This document shows positions 1 through 7,910 of a stretch of DNA of 14,783 nucleotides, piece by piece. The stretch is from the NCBI GenBank assembly GCA_025351065.1, contig JANXWQ010000396.1:1-14783 (forward strand), read 5' to 3'. The translations under genes were made by a program, and so were the position numbers. The first letter of the stretch is position 1. Every line of letters starts with the position of its first letter. Under the pieces are notes generated by a model, which saw nothing but the letters and a program-made list of their open reading frames with translations, was not told the DNA's origin and did not search any database. The stretch is from Chthoniobacter sp. (GTDB lineage Bacteria > Verrucomicrobiota > Verrucomicrobiia > Chthoniobacterales > Chthoniobacteraceae).

Positions 1-1
1 T

Positions 2-190
2 GTGGCCAAAGACGGCACCGGCACCGTGCGCGCGAAGGCGTGGAAAAAGACCGACGCCGAGCCCGAGGCCTGGACGCTCGAAGTCCCTGTGAAAACCGCG
101 CACACCCACGGCTCGCCCGGCCTCTTCGGCTTCTCCCCGCAGGAGCAGCGCGCCTGGATCGACAACATCGCCGTCACGCCGAACCAGTAG
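2..190 (+). CDS. C-terminal end of a PQQ-type beta-propeller protein (partial)
   Basis: An open frame runs in from the left edge and stops at TAG 188-190, leaving 62 visible residues; the first codon, GTG, is probably internal. The residues include RAKAWKKTDAEPEAWTLEV, a Gly-Ser-Pro-Gly-Leu-Phe-Gly-Phe stretch and a terminal WIDNIAVTPN. From memory this matches the small beta-sandwich tail found after PQQ-binding-like beta-propeller (BamB/quinoprotein-like) proteins of Planctomycetota and Verrucomicrobiota, where the family reads roughly 'AKVWPR..EPAAWTIE....GSPGLYGYS....DNVKVTPN'. Such proteins are usually exported. The propeller itself lies outside the window, so the function cannot be judged. 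A LamG-like or other jelly-roll protein is the alternative. A hairpin with a T run follows 24 bases after the stop, so this gene probably ends its transcript and is not in the DUF1501 operon downstream. Confidence 0.6.
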   Translation: MAKDGTGTVRAKAWKKTDAEPEAWTLEVPVKTAHTHGSPGLFGFSPQEQRAWIDNIAVTPNQ

Positions 191-213
191 GCGGCGTGCC
201 GGGCTGAAAGCGC

Positions 214-241
214 GGCCGCCCCAGCGCGGCCTAAGTTTTTT
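214..241 (+). terminator. Rho-independent terminator after the partial beta-propeller gene
   Basis: GGCCGC (214-219) and GCGGCC (226-231) form a perfect 6-bp GC stem around a 6-base loop. TAAG and six T's (236-241) follow. It lies between the stop at 190 and the start at 280. The stem is short but entirely G:C. Confidence 0.55.
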
Positions 242-279
242 CCCGCTGGCGGCATCACTCCCGTCAGCCATTTTACGCG

Positions 280-1728
280 ATGCCCTCCGCCCACGACTTT
301 CACACCGCCCTCACCCGCCGCACCTTTCTCCGGCAGAGCACCACAGGGCTCGGTGCGCTGGCGCTGGCGTCGCTGCTGCGGCCGGGACTTTTCGGCATGG
401 AGCCGGGCACGGGTGCGGCGGTGCCGGGCGCGTTGCAGCATTTGCATTTTGCGCCGAAGGCGAAGCGGATCATCTATCTGTTCATGTCGGGTGCGCCGTC
501 GCATCTCGATCTTTTCGACCCGAAGCCGAAGCTGACCGAGATGACCGGCAAAGATTTGCCGGACAGCGTGCGCAAAGGCCAGCGCATCACCACGATGACG
601 AGCGGGCAGAAAAATCTGCTGTGCGTGGGCTCGCCGTTTAAGTTCGCGAAGTACGGCCAGGCCGGCATGGACATCTCCGAGCTGCTGCCGAACCTCGCGA
701 AGATCGCGGACGACTGCACCTTTGTGCGCTCGGTTTTCACCGACCCGATCAACCACGATCCAGCCGTCACTTTCTTCGCCAGCGGCAGCCAGCAGCCGGG
801 CCGCCCGACGATGGGCGCGTGGCTCGCCTACGGGCTCGGCAGCGGCAACCGCGACCTGCCGAGCTTCGTCGTGCTGACCAGCGGCGGCGGCGGGCAGACT
901 TTGCAGACGCGCTACTGGGGCCCCGGTTTTTTGCCGGCGCAGTACGGCGGCGTGCAGTTTCGCAACGCGGGCGACCCCGTGCTTTTCACCTCAAACCCGC
1001 CGGGCATCAGCGCCACCACGCGCCGCCAGCTCCTCGATGCGACGAACGATCTCAATCGCCTCGCGCAGGCCGATCTCGGCGACCCGGCGATCACCGCGCA
1101 GATCGAAAACTACGAACTGGCCTTTCGCATGCAGACCAGCGTGCCCGAGCTGACCGACCTCTCGAAGGAACCGCAATCCGTGCTCGACCTTTACGGCGCA
1201 AAACCGGGCCAGCCGAGCTTTGCCAACAACTGCCTGCTCGCCCGCCGCCTCGCCGAGCGCGATGTGCGGTTCATCCAGCTTTGTCATCGCGACTGGGATC
1301 ACCACGGCGGGCTGCCCGCGGGCCTGCGCCAAAAATGCCTCGAGACAGATCAGGGCGCAGCGGCGCTTATCACAGACTTGAAACAGCGCGGTCTGCTCGA
1401 CGAAACGCTCGTCATCTGGGGCGGCGAATTTGGCCGCACGGCCTACTCGCAGGGCGACATCAAGCCGGACAATTTCGGGCGCGACCATCACCCGCGCTGC
1501 TTCACCATGTGGATGGCTGGCGGCGGCGTGAAGCGCGGCTACGTCCACGGCGAGACCGATGAGTTCGGCTACAACATCGTCCGCGATCCCGTGCATGTGC
1601 ATGACCTCCACGCCACGCTGCTCCAGCTCCTCGGCGTAGATCACAAGCGCATGACTTTCCGCCACGAAGGCCGCGACTACCGGCTCACGGATGTGTCCGG
1701 CGAAGTGGTGAAGGCGCTGCTCGCGTGA
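280..1728 (+). CDS. DUF1501 family protein with Tat signal
   Basis: This 482-residue protein has a twin-arginine signal: R13 and R14 in TRRTFLRQ are followed by a hydrophobic stretch (about 21-40), so it is probably exported folded by the Tat system. Family hallmarks are visible. They are SGAPSHLDLFDPKP near residues 70-83, WDHHGG at 339-344, GEFGRT at 382-387 and GRDHHP at 400-405. DUF1501 proteins resemble the alkaline-phosphatase/sulfatase superfamily; the Asp, His and Glu residues in these motifs are candidate metal ligands (inference). The length is normal for the family. The start has no clear Shine-Dalgarno sequence but places the Tat motif at the expected distance. The TGA stop overlaps the GTG of the next gene (GTGA, 1725-1728), which implies translational coupling. 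DUF1501 proteins are common in Planctomycetota and Verrucomicrobiota next to large c-type cytochromes, as here, but their reaction is not established. Confidence 0.9.
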   Translation: MPSAHDFHTALTRRTFLRQSTTGLGALALASLLRPGLFGMEPGTGAAVPGALQHLHFAPKAKRIIYLFMSGAPSHLDLFDPKPKLTEMTGKDLPDSVRKGQRITTMTSGQKNLLCVGSPFKFAKYGQAGMDISELLPNLAKIADDCTFVRSVFTDPINHDPAVTFFASGSQQPGRPTMGAWLAYGLGSGNRDLPSFVVLTSGGGGQTLQTRYWGPGFLPAQYGGVQFRNAGDPVLFTSNPPGISATTRRQLLDATNDLNRLAQADLGDPAITAQIENYELAFRMQTSVPELTDLSKEPQSVLDLYGAKPGQPSFANNCLLARRLAERDVRFIQLCHRDWDHHGGLPAGLRQKCLETDQGAAALITDLKQRGLLDETLVIWGGEFGRTAYSQGDIKPDNFGRDHHPRCFTMWMAGGGVKRGYVHGETDEFGYNIVRDPVHVHDLHATLLQLLGVDHKRMTFRHEGRDYRLTDVSGEVVKALLA

Positions 1729-2789
1729 GCTGGCTCCGCCTGTTCGCCGGTCTGCTCGCGGTCGAGTTGCACGCGGCGCAACTCGAAGTGCTCGACGTGC
1801 CCGGCTCGACGCTGCGGGGCAATCCGCTCGGCGATCCGACCGCGCGCCGCGTGGCGGTGTTTCTTCCCGCTGGCGCCGACGCCCGCGCGCCCATGCCGCT
1901 CGTCATTTATCTGCCCGGCTGGGGCGGCTCGTCGGAGGACGCCATCGCGCAGGGCAAAGGCGGATGGTTCGGCACCGTCATCGACCGCCTCGCCGCCGAC
2001 GGCCTCGCGCTGCGCCTCGCCGTGGTCGATGGCCGCTCGCGTTTCGGCGGCAGCCAGTTTCTCAATTCCACGGCCACCGGACGCTACGCGGATTACGTCG
2101 CGGAGGAAATCGTACCCGCCCTCCGCGCGCGCTACGCCGTGGTGCAAGGCGGACGCGCCGCGTGCATCGTCGCCGGACATTCCAGCGGCGCGTACGGCGC
2201 GCTGCTGCTCGCGATGAATCGCCACGCGGACTTCGCCGCCGTCGTCGCGCTTTCGCCCGACAGCGATTTTGAAACGACCCACCGCCCGCTCGCCGAGCAG
2301 CCCTCCGTCCGCGCGGTGACCCGCGCGCAGCTCGACGCCGCCACCGCTCCCGCCGACCACGCGCGCCTGCCCGACGACGGCCTCGCCCGCCTCATCATGG
2401 GCCTGTGCGCCAACTACGCGCCTGCCGCCGGCCAGCCCGGCAAATTCGAGTGGCTCTACGACGACGCGGGCCACTGGCGCACGGAAGCCTGGCAGCGCTG
2501 GCTCGACCTCGATCCCCTCACCCTCGTTCGCAAACGCGCCGACGCCTTCGCGCCCGCCCAGCGCATCTACCTCGACGGCGCGGAGCACGACGAATTCGGC
2601 GCGAACATCGGCGCGCGCAAAATCCACGAAATCCTTCGCACCCGCGAAGCGCCCGCCACTTTCTACGAAGCGCCCGGCCACCACAGCGACCATCTCCCCG
2701 AGCGGCTCGCGCGCGGCCTCGCATGGGTCTTCGGCAAAACCGCCCGCGACCTGCCGCGCACTAGCGAGGCCGGAGTAATTCAGCAATAA
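1725..2789 (+). CDS. Exported alpha/beta hydrolase (esterase-like)
   Basis: This 354-residue protein starts at GTG inside the stop of the DUF1501 gene. The N-terminus (WLRLFAGLLAVELHA) is a short signal peptide, so it is probably secreted or periplasmic. The alpha/beta hydrolase core shows PLVIYLPGWGG (58-68, oxyanion-hole region) and the nucleophile elbow GHSSGAYGA (151-159) with Ser153. The likely acid is Asp284 or Asp289 in LDGAEHDEFG and the likely catalytic His is in APGHHSDHL (His319/320 or His323). This layout fits the esterase-D/feruloyl-esterase-like group of 'putative esterases'; the substrate is unknown. Codon use and GC match its neighbours, so it looks like a true operon member. 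The cytochrome gene starts 8 bases after its TAA. The context suggests a role in trimming or deacylating the substrate handled by this envelope system, which is an inference. Confidence 0.85.
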   Translation: MSWLRLFAGLLAVELHAAQLEVLDVPGSTLRGNPLGDPTARRVAVFLPAGADARAPMPLVIYLPGWGGSSEDAIAQGKGGWFGTVIDRLAADGLALRLAVVDGRSRFGGSQFLNSTATGRYADYVAEEIVPALRARYAVVQGGRAACIVAGHSSGAYGALLLAMNRHADFAAVVALSPDSDFETTHRPLAEQPSVRAVTRAQLDAATAPADHARLPDDGLARLIMGLCANYAPAAGQPGKFEWLYDDAGHWRTEAWQRWLDLDPLTLVRKRADAFAPAQRIYLDGAEHDEFGANIGARKIHEILRTREAPATFYEAPGHHSDHLPERLARGLAWVFGKTARDLPRTSEAGVIQQ

Positions 2790-2797
2790 TCCGCCAC

Positions 2798-5206
2798 ATG
2801 TTGCGCTTCATCGTCACTGGCCTTTTCGCCGCCGCCTGCCTAGCCGTCAACGACGCTCGTGCGGCGGAGTTTGAGAAAGTGGTGCAGCCGTTTTTCAAGG
2901 AACACTGCTTCCGCTGCCACGGCGAAAAAAAGCAGAAGGGCGACCTGCGCATGGATACGCTTTCGCAGGATTTTTCGTCGCCAAAATTCGCGATGCACTG
3001 GGCCGACATCATGGATCGCATCAGCGCCGCGGAGATGCCGCCGGAGGACGAGGATCAGCCCAAGGCGGACGACGCGGCGCGCGTGGTCGAGTGGATTTCC
3101 GCGCAGCTCAACGAAGCCGAAGCCGCACGGCAGGCCACGGCGCAGCGCGTCACTTTCCACAAGCTGACGCGCGACGAATACGCGCGCACGATTCGCGATT
3201 TGCTCGGCGTGAACTACGACGCGCGCGATCCGGGCGGGCTGCCGGAAGACCCGGACTGGCAGGGCTTCGAGCGCATCGGCTCCGTGCTCACGATCTCGGC
3301 GGCGCATGTGGAAAAATATCTCGCCGCCGCGGAGACGGTGCTCGGCGAGGCGCTGGCGCTCGGCCCGCCGCCCAAGAGCACGACGGTGCGGTGGACACCG
3401 TCCGACCGGCGCGTGCGCTGGGATCTCGCAGCGGAGTTTCGGGCGAAAGGAATTCTCGAAAAGGCGCGCATTGACCTCGTGCCCAACAACGGCGCGCTGG
3501 ATGCGCTGGATTTGAAAATCGAAATGACGGGCGAATACGCAGTGCGCGTGAAACTGAGCGGCCTGCGCGCGGTCGGCGGCCGCGCGGCGCGGCTGCGGCT
3601 CTACGCGACCGATTTGAACCGCACGCTTTTCGAGCAGGACGTGGAGGCGGCGGAAGACGCGCCGGTGACGTTGGAATTCCGCACGCATCTGCCGGCGGGC
3701 ACGCATCTCATCCGCGTCGTGAACGCGGTGCCGGGGCCGAACCCCGAGGAGCGCGCCTCGCGCCCGCTGAACTCGAAGCCGTTTTTTAAAATGGCCGCGC
3801 GCCAGCCGTGGCAGATCAAGCTGACCGACGACGACGGCCAGCCGATCTGGCCCACGCTGCTGCTCGACTCGATCGAGTGGGAAGGCCCCATGCAGGCTTC
3901 CTGGCCGCCGCCCGCGCATCAGCACATCTTTTTCGGCGGCGACGGTGCGACGAAGGATGTGGCGTATGCCCGCGAGATTCTGTCGCGCTTCGCCGCGCGG
4001 GCGTGGCGTCGTCCGGTGCAAACAGCGGAGGTGGATCGGCTCGTCGGACTCGTCGAAAATGCGCAGAAGCTCGGCGACAGTTTCGAGTCCGCGGTGAAGA
4101 CGGGCCTGCTCGCGGTGCTGTGCTCGGAGAGTTTCATCTACCTCGTGGAAGGCACGCCCGCCGCGCCCGCCGCCAAGCTCACCGACTACGAACTCGCCGC
4201 GCGCCTTTCGTATTTTCTGTGGAGCACGATGCCCGACGAGCACCTGCTCGACCTCGCCCGCGCCGGCACGCTGCACCAGCCCGACACGCTGCGCGCCGAA
4301 GTCCGCCGCATGATGCACGGCACGAAGGCGCTCGCGTTTGCCGATTCGTTTCCGCGCCAGTGGCTGCAACTGCGCCGCGTCGGCATGTTCGAGCCGGACA
4401 AAAAGATTTACCCCGACTACGACGAGTATCTGGAGAAAAGCATGGTCGGCGAAACGACCGCGTTTTTTCGCGAAGTGCTGCAACAAAATCTCGGCCTGCG
4501 CGAGTTCCTCGACTCCAACTGGACGATGCTCAACGAGCGGCTCGCCGTGCATTACGACATCGGCGGCGTGCATGGCGAAACGCTCCAGCGGGTTGCGTTG
4601 AAAACGGAGGATCAGCGCGGCGGTCTGCTCACGCAGGCGTCCGTGCTCAGCCTCACCTCCGACGGCACGCGCCACCGCCCCGTGCATCGCGGAAAGTGGG
4701 TGCTCGAATCCATCATCGGCAAGCCGCCGCCACCGCCGCCCGCCAACGTGCCCGCCATCAAAACCACCGCGCCCAATTCGCCCAAGACCTCGCTCCGCGC
4801 CAAGTTGGAGGCGCACAAGGACGACGCCAACTGCGCCGCCTGCCATCGCAAAATCGACCCGCTCGGCCTCGCCTTCGACAACTACGACGCCATCGGCCAC
4901 TGGCGCACCGAGGAGGCCGTGCGCGACGGCGCGGGCGAAAACCCCCGGCTCGATCCCAGCGGCGAACTCCCCGACGGCCGCAAGTTCGCCGATGCCGCCG
5001 CCCTGAAAAAGCTCCTGCTCGACGACCTCGACAAATTCGCCACCGCCTTCACCGAAAAGCTCGCCACCTACGCCCTCCGCCGCGCCATGACCTTCGCCGA
5101 CCGCCCCGAGCTAAAACGCATCGCCGAGCAGACGAAAGCCGGCGGCTACCCCGCCGCCGCGCTCGTCGAGCAACTCGTGCTCAGCGATCTTTTTCAAAAG
5201 CGTTGA
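2798..5206 (+). CDS. Large c-type cytochrome of the DUF1587/DUF1592/DUF1588/DUF1585 family
   Basis: This 802-residue protein begins with a Sec signal (LRFIVTGLFAAACLAV, cleavage near ARA-AE at 22-23). A PSD1-type haem domain follows, with CFRCH at 37-41 and Met80 in AEMPP as a likely distal ligand. DUF1587 starts near FHKLTRDEYARTIRDLLGV (about 120-138). A beta-rich region (about 205-370) may be a carbohydrate-binding-like module. DUF1592 includes LSYFLWSTMPDEHLLDLARAG from about 470. DUF1588 has the proline run after VLESIIGK and a second haem-binding-like motif, CAACH, at 679-683. The C-terminus is DUF1585. A haem at the second CxxCH is possible but not certain, because the motif is a general DUF1588 feature. 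The gene ends the DUF1501 operon. These proteins are thought to be envelope redox proteins of Planctomycetota and Verrucomicrobiota; the substrate is unknown. No clear terminator follows it. Confidence 0.9.
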   Translation: MLRFIVTGLFAAACLAVNDARAAEFEKVVQPFFKEHCFRCHGEKKQKGDLRMDTLSQDFSSPKFAMHWADIMDRISAAEMPPEDEDQPKADDAARVVEWISAQLNEAEAARQATAQRVTFHKLTRDEYARTIRDLLGVNYDARDPGGLPEDPDWQGFERIGSVLTISAAHVEKYLAAAETVLGEALALGPPPKSTTVRWTPSDRRVRWDLAAEFRAKGILEKARIDLVPNNGALDALDLKIEMTGEYAVRVKLSGLRAVGGRAARLRLYATDLNRTLFEQDVEAAEDAPVTLEFRTHLPAGTHLIRVVNAVPGPNPEERASRPLNSKPFFKMAARQPWQIKLTDDDGQPIWPTLLLDSIEWEGPMQASWPPPAHQHIFFGGDGATKDVAYAREILSRFAARAWRRPVQTAEVDRLVGLVENAQKLGDSFESAVKTGLLAVLCSESFIYLVEGTPAAPAAKLTDYELAARLSYFLWSTMPDEHLLDLARAGTLHQPDTLRAEVRRMMHGTKALAFADSFPRQWLQLRRVGMFEPDKKIYPDYDEYLEKSMVGETTAFFREVLQQNLGLREFLDSNWTMLNERLAVHYDIGGVHGETLQRVALKTEDQRGGLLTQASVLSLTSDGTRHRPVHRGKWVLESIIGKPPPPPPANVPAIKTTAPNSPKTSLRAKLEAHKDDANCAACHRKIDPLGLAFDNYDAIGHWRTEEAVRDGAGENPRLDPSGELPDGRKFADAAALKKLLLDDLDKFATAFTEKLATYALRRAMTFADRPELKRIAEQTKAGGYPAAALVEQLVLSDLFQKR

Positions 5207-5392
5207 TCGGGGGAGCTTGTAAAAATTGGGAAGCAAGCTGCGCCTGAAACTCAACATCGGCAGCATGCGAGAAAACCCGCGCCACCGTCCGGTGCTGGCC
5301 TCGCTGGAAAATGAACGGGCATCTGCGGGACTTTCACGGTATCGAAACAGCGTCCGACTTAGAAAAACACCGCAACCCATCCTCCCCTCTCC

Positions 5393-5884
5393 ATGCCTTC
5401 CTTCGACATCGTCTCAGAAATCGACACCCAGGAAATCGACAACGCCATCAATCAGGCGCGCAAGGAACTGGCCACGCGCTTTGATTTCAAAGGCAGCCCG
5501 GCGAGCATCGGGTGGAATGAAAAGGAATCGACGATCGAGTTGAAGGCGGCCGACGGCACGCGGCTGAAGGCGCTGCATGAGCTGGTGGTCGGGCGGCTGG
5601 CGAAACGCAACATCGACCTGCGCAACGTGGAGCGGAAAGACCCGGTGATTTCGCCGCTGGGTCACGCGACGCAGGATTTTGTCATCAAGCAGGGGCTCGA
5701 CGGCGAGAAGGCGAAGGAGATCGTGAAAGCGGTGAAGGCCACGGACTTCAAGGTGCAGTGCGCGCTGCAGGAGCGGCAAATCCGTGTGACGGGCAAGAAG
5801 CGGGATGAACTGCAGGAAGTGATCGCCTTTTGCCGTGGCCGCGACTTTGAAGTGGTGCTCGGCTTTAAGAACTTCCGCGAGTAA
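5393..5884 (+). CDS. yajQ: YajQ family nucleotide/cyclic-di-GMP-binding protein
   Basis: This 163-residue cytoplasmic protein is full length for the YajQ (DUF520) family. It opens with MPSFDIVSEIDTQEIDNAIN, continues with ELATRFDFKGSPASI and closes with the family signature VLGFKNFRE. Another conserved segment is KAVKATDFKVQCALQERQIR with the RVTGKKRDELQEVI helix after it. YajQ folds as two ferredoxin-like domains. Homologues bind nucleotides or nucleic acids, and a Xanthomonas homologue is a cyclic-di-GMP effector; which applies here cannot be told. The ATG is the usual start. It follows a C/T-rich leader without a strong Shine-Dalgarno sequence. The 186 bases before it show no convincing gene; they hold only a weak AGCTTG/CAAGCT hairpin near 5214-5246. 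It appears to be transcribed alone. Confidence 0.95.
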   Translation: MPSFDIVSEIDTQEIDNAINQARKELATRFDFKGSPASIGWNEKESTIELKAADGTRLKALHELVVGRLAKRNIDLRNVERKDPVISPLGHATQDFVIKQGLDGEKAKEIVKAVKATDFKVQCALQERQIRVTGKKRDELQEVIAFCRGRDFEVVLGFKNFRE

Positions 5885-5895
5885 CTGCGCGGCAC

Positions 5896-6104
5896 TTACT
5901 GACCCATTGCGTCGTGGATTTCCGGGAGGGCTTCGCCGAGCACGGAGTTATGATCCGCGCCGCCTGGGACGACGGGCGGTAGGGACGGCCGTGGTAGATC
6001 ATGGCCTGCTGGCCCACGAGCAGGAGCAGCGGGATCGCGATACTTAGCAGCACGACGATTTTGCAGACGAACCAAGCCATTTTGCGGAGGATCGCTTTGG
6101 TCAT
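5896..6104 (-). pseudogene. Alpha/beta hydrolase remnant: N-terminus joined to C-terminus, catalytic core deleted
   Basis: From ATG 6104-6102 the minus strand encodes MTKAILRKMAWFVCKIVVLL and then a hydrophobic anchor ending in LLLLVGQQAMIYHGRPYRP (to about 5973). This is a typical start of a membrane-anchored alpha/beta hydrolase. In another frame the next bases read VVPGGADHNSVLGEALPEI and then HDAMGQ, with TAA at 5898-5896. The G-G-A-D-H-N segment is what one expects around the catalytic His at the end of such enzymes. Everything between, including the GxSxG elbow, is absent, and the two parts are out of frame. The simplest reading is an internal deletion of about 200 codons with the junction near 5960-5978. 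An AAGAGG ribosome-binding site still precedes the ATG. If translated without frame change, a roughly 79-residue anchored peptide running to 5865 would result. Confidence 0.6.
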
Positions 6105-6131
6105 TGGCCTCTTAGTTTCCTGCGCGGCTAT

Positions 6132-6162
6132 AATAACCCGCGCGCCAGCCGGGCGGGTTATT
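6132..6162 (-). terminator. Hairpin overlapping the stop of the nitrite/sulfite reductase gene
   Basis: AATAACCCGC (6132-6141) and GCGGGTTATT (6153-6162) are perfect 10-bp complements around an 11-base loop. The arms include the TAA stop of the minus-strand reductase (6160-6158). The stem ends in A/T pairs on both sides, so it could work in either direction. The trailing T-run is short, which makes the efficiency uncertain. Confidence 0.55.
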
Positions 6163-7798
6163 TCCAGTCGAGCGCGGCGAGGATTTCGTCCTTCTTCACG
6201 CGGTCGGTGTAGTCGGCGAAAGTCTCGCCGGGCTGTTTGCCGATGTCATAGACGCGGAGGAGTTTGTCGATGAAGAGGTGCACGTCCTTGGCGATGATCT
6301 TGCCTTTGAGCAGCGAGTTAAAGCGGCGGTCTTTGCCGAGCCGTCCGCCGATGAAGGCGTCGAACGCATCGACCGGCACGCCGTTCACTTTCGTCTGCGC
6401 GCCGCGAAAGCCGATGTCGGCGATCTGATGCTGGCCGCAGGAACTGGGGCAGCCGCTGAAGTGGATGCGGATTTTGTCCTGGTACCAGCCGGAGTTGGTC
6501 TCGAGCTGGGTGATGAGTTCGAGCATGCGGTTCTTCGTCTCGGCGACGGCGAGGTTGCAGAACTCGATGCCGGTGCAGCTCACGCAGCCCTTGCGAAAAT
6601 TGGTGGGCTGGTAGTCGAGGCCGAGCGCGTCGAGGTCGGCCTTGAGCGCGGCGAGCTGAGCCTCGGGGATGTTGATGATGATGAGGTTCTGCTTGTTCGT
6701 GAGGCGGATCTGATCCAGCCCGGCGGCGCAATATCTCGCGGCGAGCGCGCCGACTTTGGCGAGGGTGCCGTTGCGGATGCGTCCGCCCGGAAAGCAGATA
6801 CCGACCCAGTAAAGATCGCCCTGCTTTTGCTTGTGAATGCCGATGTGGTCGGTCTCCTGATCCTTGATGACGGGAAAATCCGTGTGCCGCTCCAGCTTGA
6901 AGCTGAGGAATTTTCCGATCTCCTCGGTGACGTACTCGACGCCGCCCTTTTTGACCCAATCGGCGATGAGAAATTTCAACCGCGCGCGCTGGCGCTGATG
7001 CCGGTAGCCTTGGTCGCGGTAGATTTTGCTGACGGCCTCGGTGACGGGCCAGACCTGCTCCGGCTTGACGAAAACCGGCAGCATTTGCGCGAGATGCGGC
7101 GACGACGAAAGCCCGCCGCCGACCTTGATGCCATAGCCGCGTTCCTCCACGCCGTTAACCGTGCGCTTGAGGCCAAAGAAGCCGAGGCAGTTGATGTCGG
7201 GCTGCGCGCAGTGGATGCAGCAGCCGGAGACACTGATTTTGTATTTGCGCGGGAGGTTGGAAAAGTCGCGATTGTTTTCCAGCGCGGCGTTGACTTCAAG
7301 CATCTGCGGGGTGGCGTCGATGATCTCCTCCGGGTCGATGCCGGCGACCGGGCAGGCGACCACGTTGCGCGCGATGTCGCCGCACGCGCCGCTCGTCGCG
7401 ATGCCGACGGTGGCGAGTTCGGAGAAAATCGCGGGGATCTCCTCGATGCGCAGCCAGTGGTACTGGATGGTCATGCGCGTGGTGATGTCGCAGAAGCCGT
7501 GGCCGAAACGGTCGGCGATCTCCGAGAGCTTCGCCGCCTGCGCCGCGGTGACCTGCCCGCCGGGCAGCCGCAGGCGCATCATGAAATACCCGCTGTCCTT
7601 CGGCTTCTGCCGATAGACGCCGTACCATTTCATCCGGTCGAAATCGTCCGCGTCGATCGAGGCGAAGCCGGTTTTCGCGTAGCGGTAGATGTCGTGGATG
7701 ACGTCGAGGCCGTCCTTGTCGAGCTTCATTTTCTCCTGCGGGGTGAGCGGGATGAGGCCCTGTTTGACGGCGGCAAAGTTCGGTTGGATGTCGGTCAT
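6158..7798 (-). CDS. Siroheme-[4Fe-4S] nitrite/sulfite reductase (NirA/Sir family)
   Basis: A 546-residue cytoplasmic enzyme predicted to carry out the six-electron reduction of nitrite to ammonia or of sulfite to sulfide using ferredoxin. The family's two repeats are visible. The first has the DIARNVVACPVAGIDPEEIID segment (141-161) and NLPRKYKISVSG (181-192). The second has the cofactor cysteines C408 and C414 (CTGIEFC) and C450 and C454 (SGCPSSCGQ), which bind the bridged siroheme-iron-sulfur centre. ETKNR (420-424) is also typical. The frame is open for 54 more codons upstream, but that stretch is low complexity and includes a palindrome. MTDIQPNFAAVKQG is the family-like start, although no Shine-Dalgarno sequence is evident. 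Which substrate is preferred cannot be read from the sequence, and no cys or nas genes lie nearby. An oddity is the extra cysteine group C193, C194, C197 and C204 in the first half. Confidence 0.93.
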   Translation of the reverse strand: MTDIQPNFAAVKQGLIPLTPQEKMKLDKDGLDVIHDIYRYAKTGFASIDADDFDRMKWYGVYRQKPKDSGYFMMRLRLPGGQVTAAQAAKLSEIADRFGHGFCDITTRMTIQYHWLRIEEIPAIFSELATVGIATSGACGDIARNVVACPVAGIDPEEIIDATPQMLEVNAALENNRDFSNLPRKYKISVSGCCIHCAQPDINCLGFFGLKRTVNGVEERGYGIKVGGGLSSSPHLAQMLPVFVKPEQVWPVTEAVSKIYRDQGYRHQRQRARLKFLIADWVKKGGVEYVTEEIGKFLSFKLERHTDFPVIKDQETDHIGIHKQKQGDLYWVGICFPGGRIRNGTLAKVGALAARYCAAGLDQIRLTNKQNLIIINIPEAQLAALKADLDALGLDYQPTNFRKGCVSCTGIEFCNLAVAETKNRMLELITQLETNSGWYQDKIRIHFSGCPSSCGQHQIADIGFRGAQTKVNGVPVDAFDAFIGGRLGKDRRFNSLLKGKIIAKDVHLFIDKLLRVYDIGKQPGETFADYTDRVKKDEILAALDWK

Positions 7799-7884
7799 GG
7801 CTTTTGAAAAAGGGGTGGCAAAGTATCGGCGGCGATTTTGAAAGCAAGGCCAGAGTCCCCGTATGTCACACCCAGCAGCCGCAT

Positions 7885-7910
7885 GGCGGACGGAGCGCAG
7901 GCGTCCCGCC
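7885..7910. repeat. REP-like imperfect palindrome
   Basis: GGCGGACG (7885-7892) and CGTCCCGCC (7902-7910) pair with one bulged G around the loop GAGCGCAGG. It sits in the 242-base spacer between the reductase and the cassette gene, about 105 bases left of the cassette boundary. Similar GC-rich hairpin elements are often scattered through such genomes. Only one copy is visible here, so calling it a repeat family is a guess. Confidence 0.3.

Noticed and set aside
1677..2786. Minus-strand open frame opposite the alpha/beta hydrolase
   Set aside because: The plus strand has the GHSSG elbow, a signal peptide and operon spacing; the antisense product is low complexity.
2840..4900. Long minus-strand open frame (686 codons) opposite the cytochrome gene
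   Set aside because: Arg/Ala/Gly/His-rich translation with no domain. The plus-strand frame has haem motifs and DUF1592 signatures. Long antisense frames are common in GC-rich DNA.
5214..5246. AGCTTG/CAAGCT hairpin as a terminator of the cytochrome operon
   Set aside because: The stem has only 6 bp, the loop is long and no T run follows.
6278..7807. Plus-strand open frame opposite the nitrite/sulfite reductase
   Set aside because: The reductase is recognised with all cofactor cysteines; the opposite frame has no recognisable feature.
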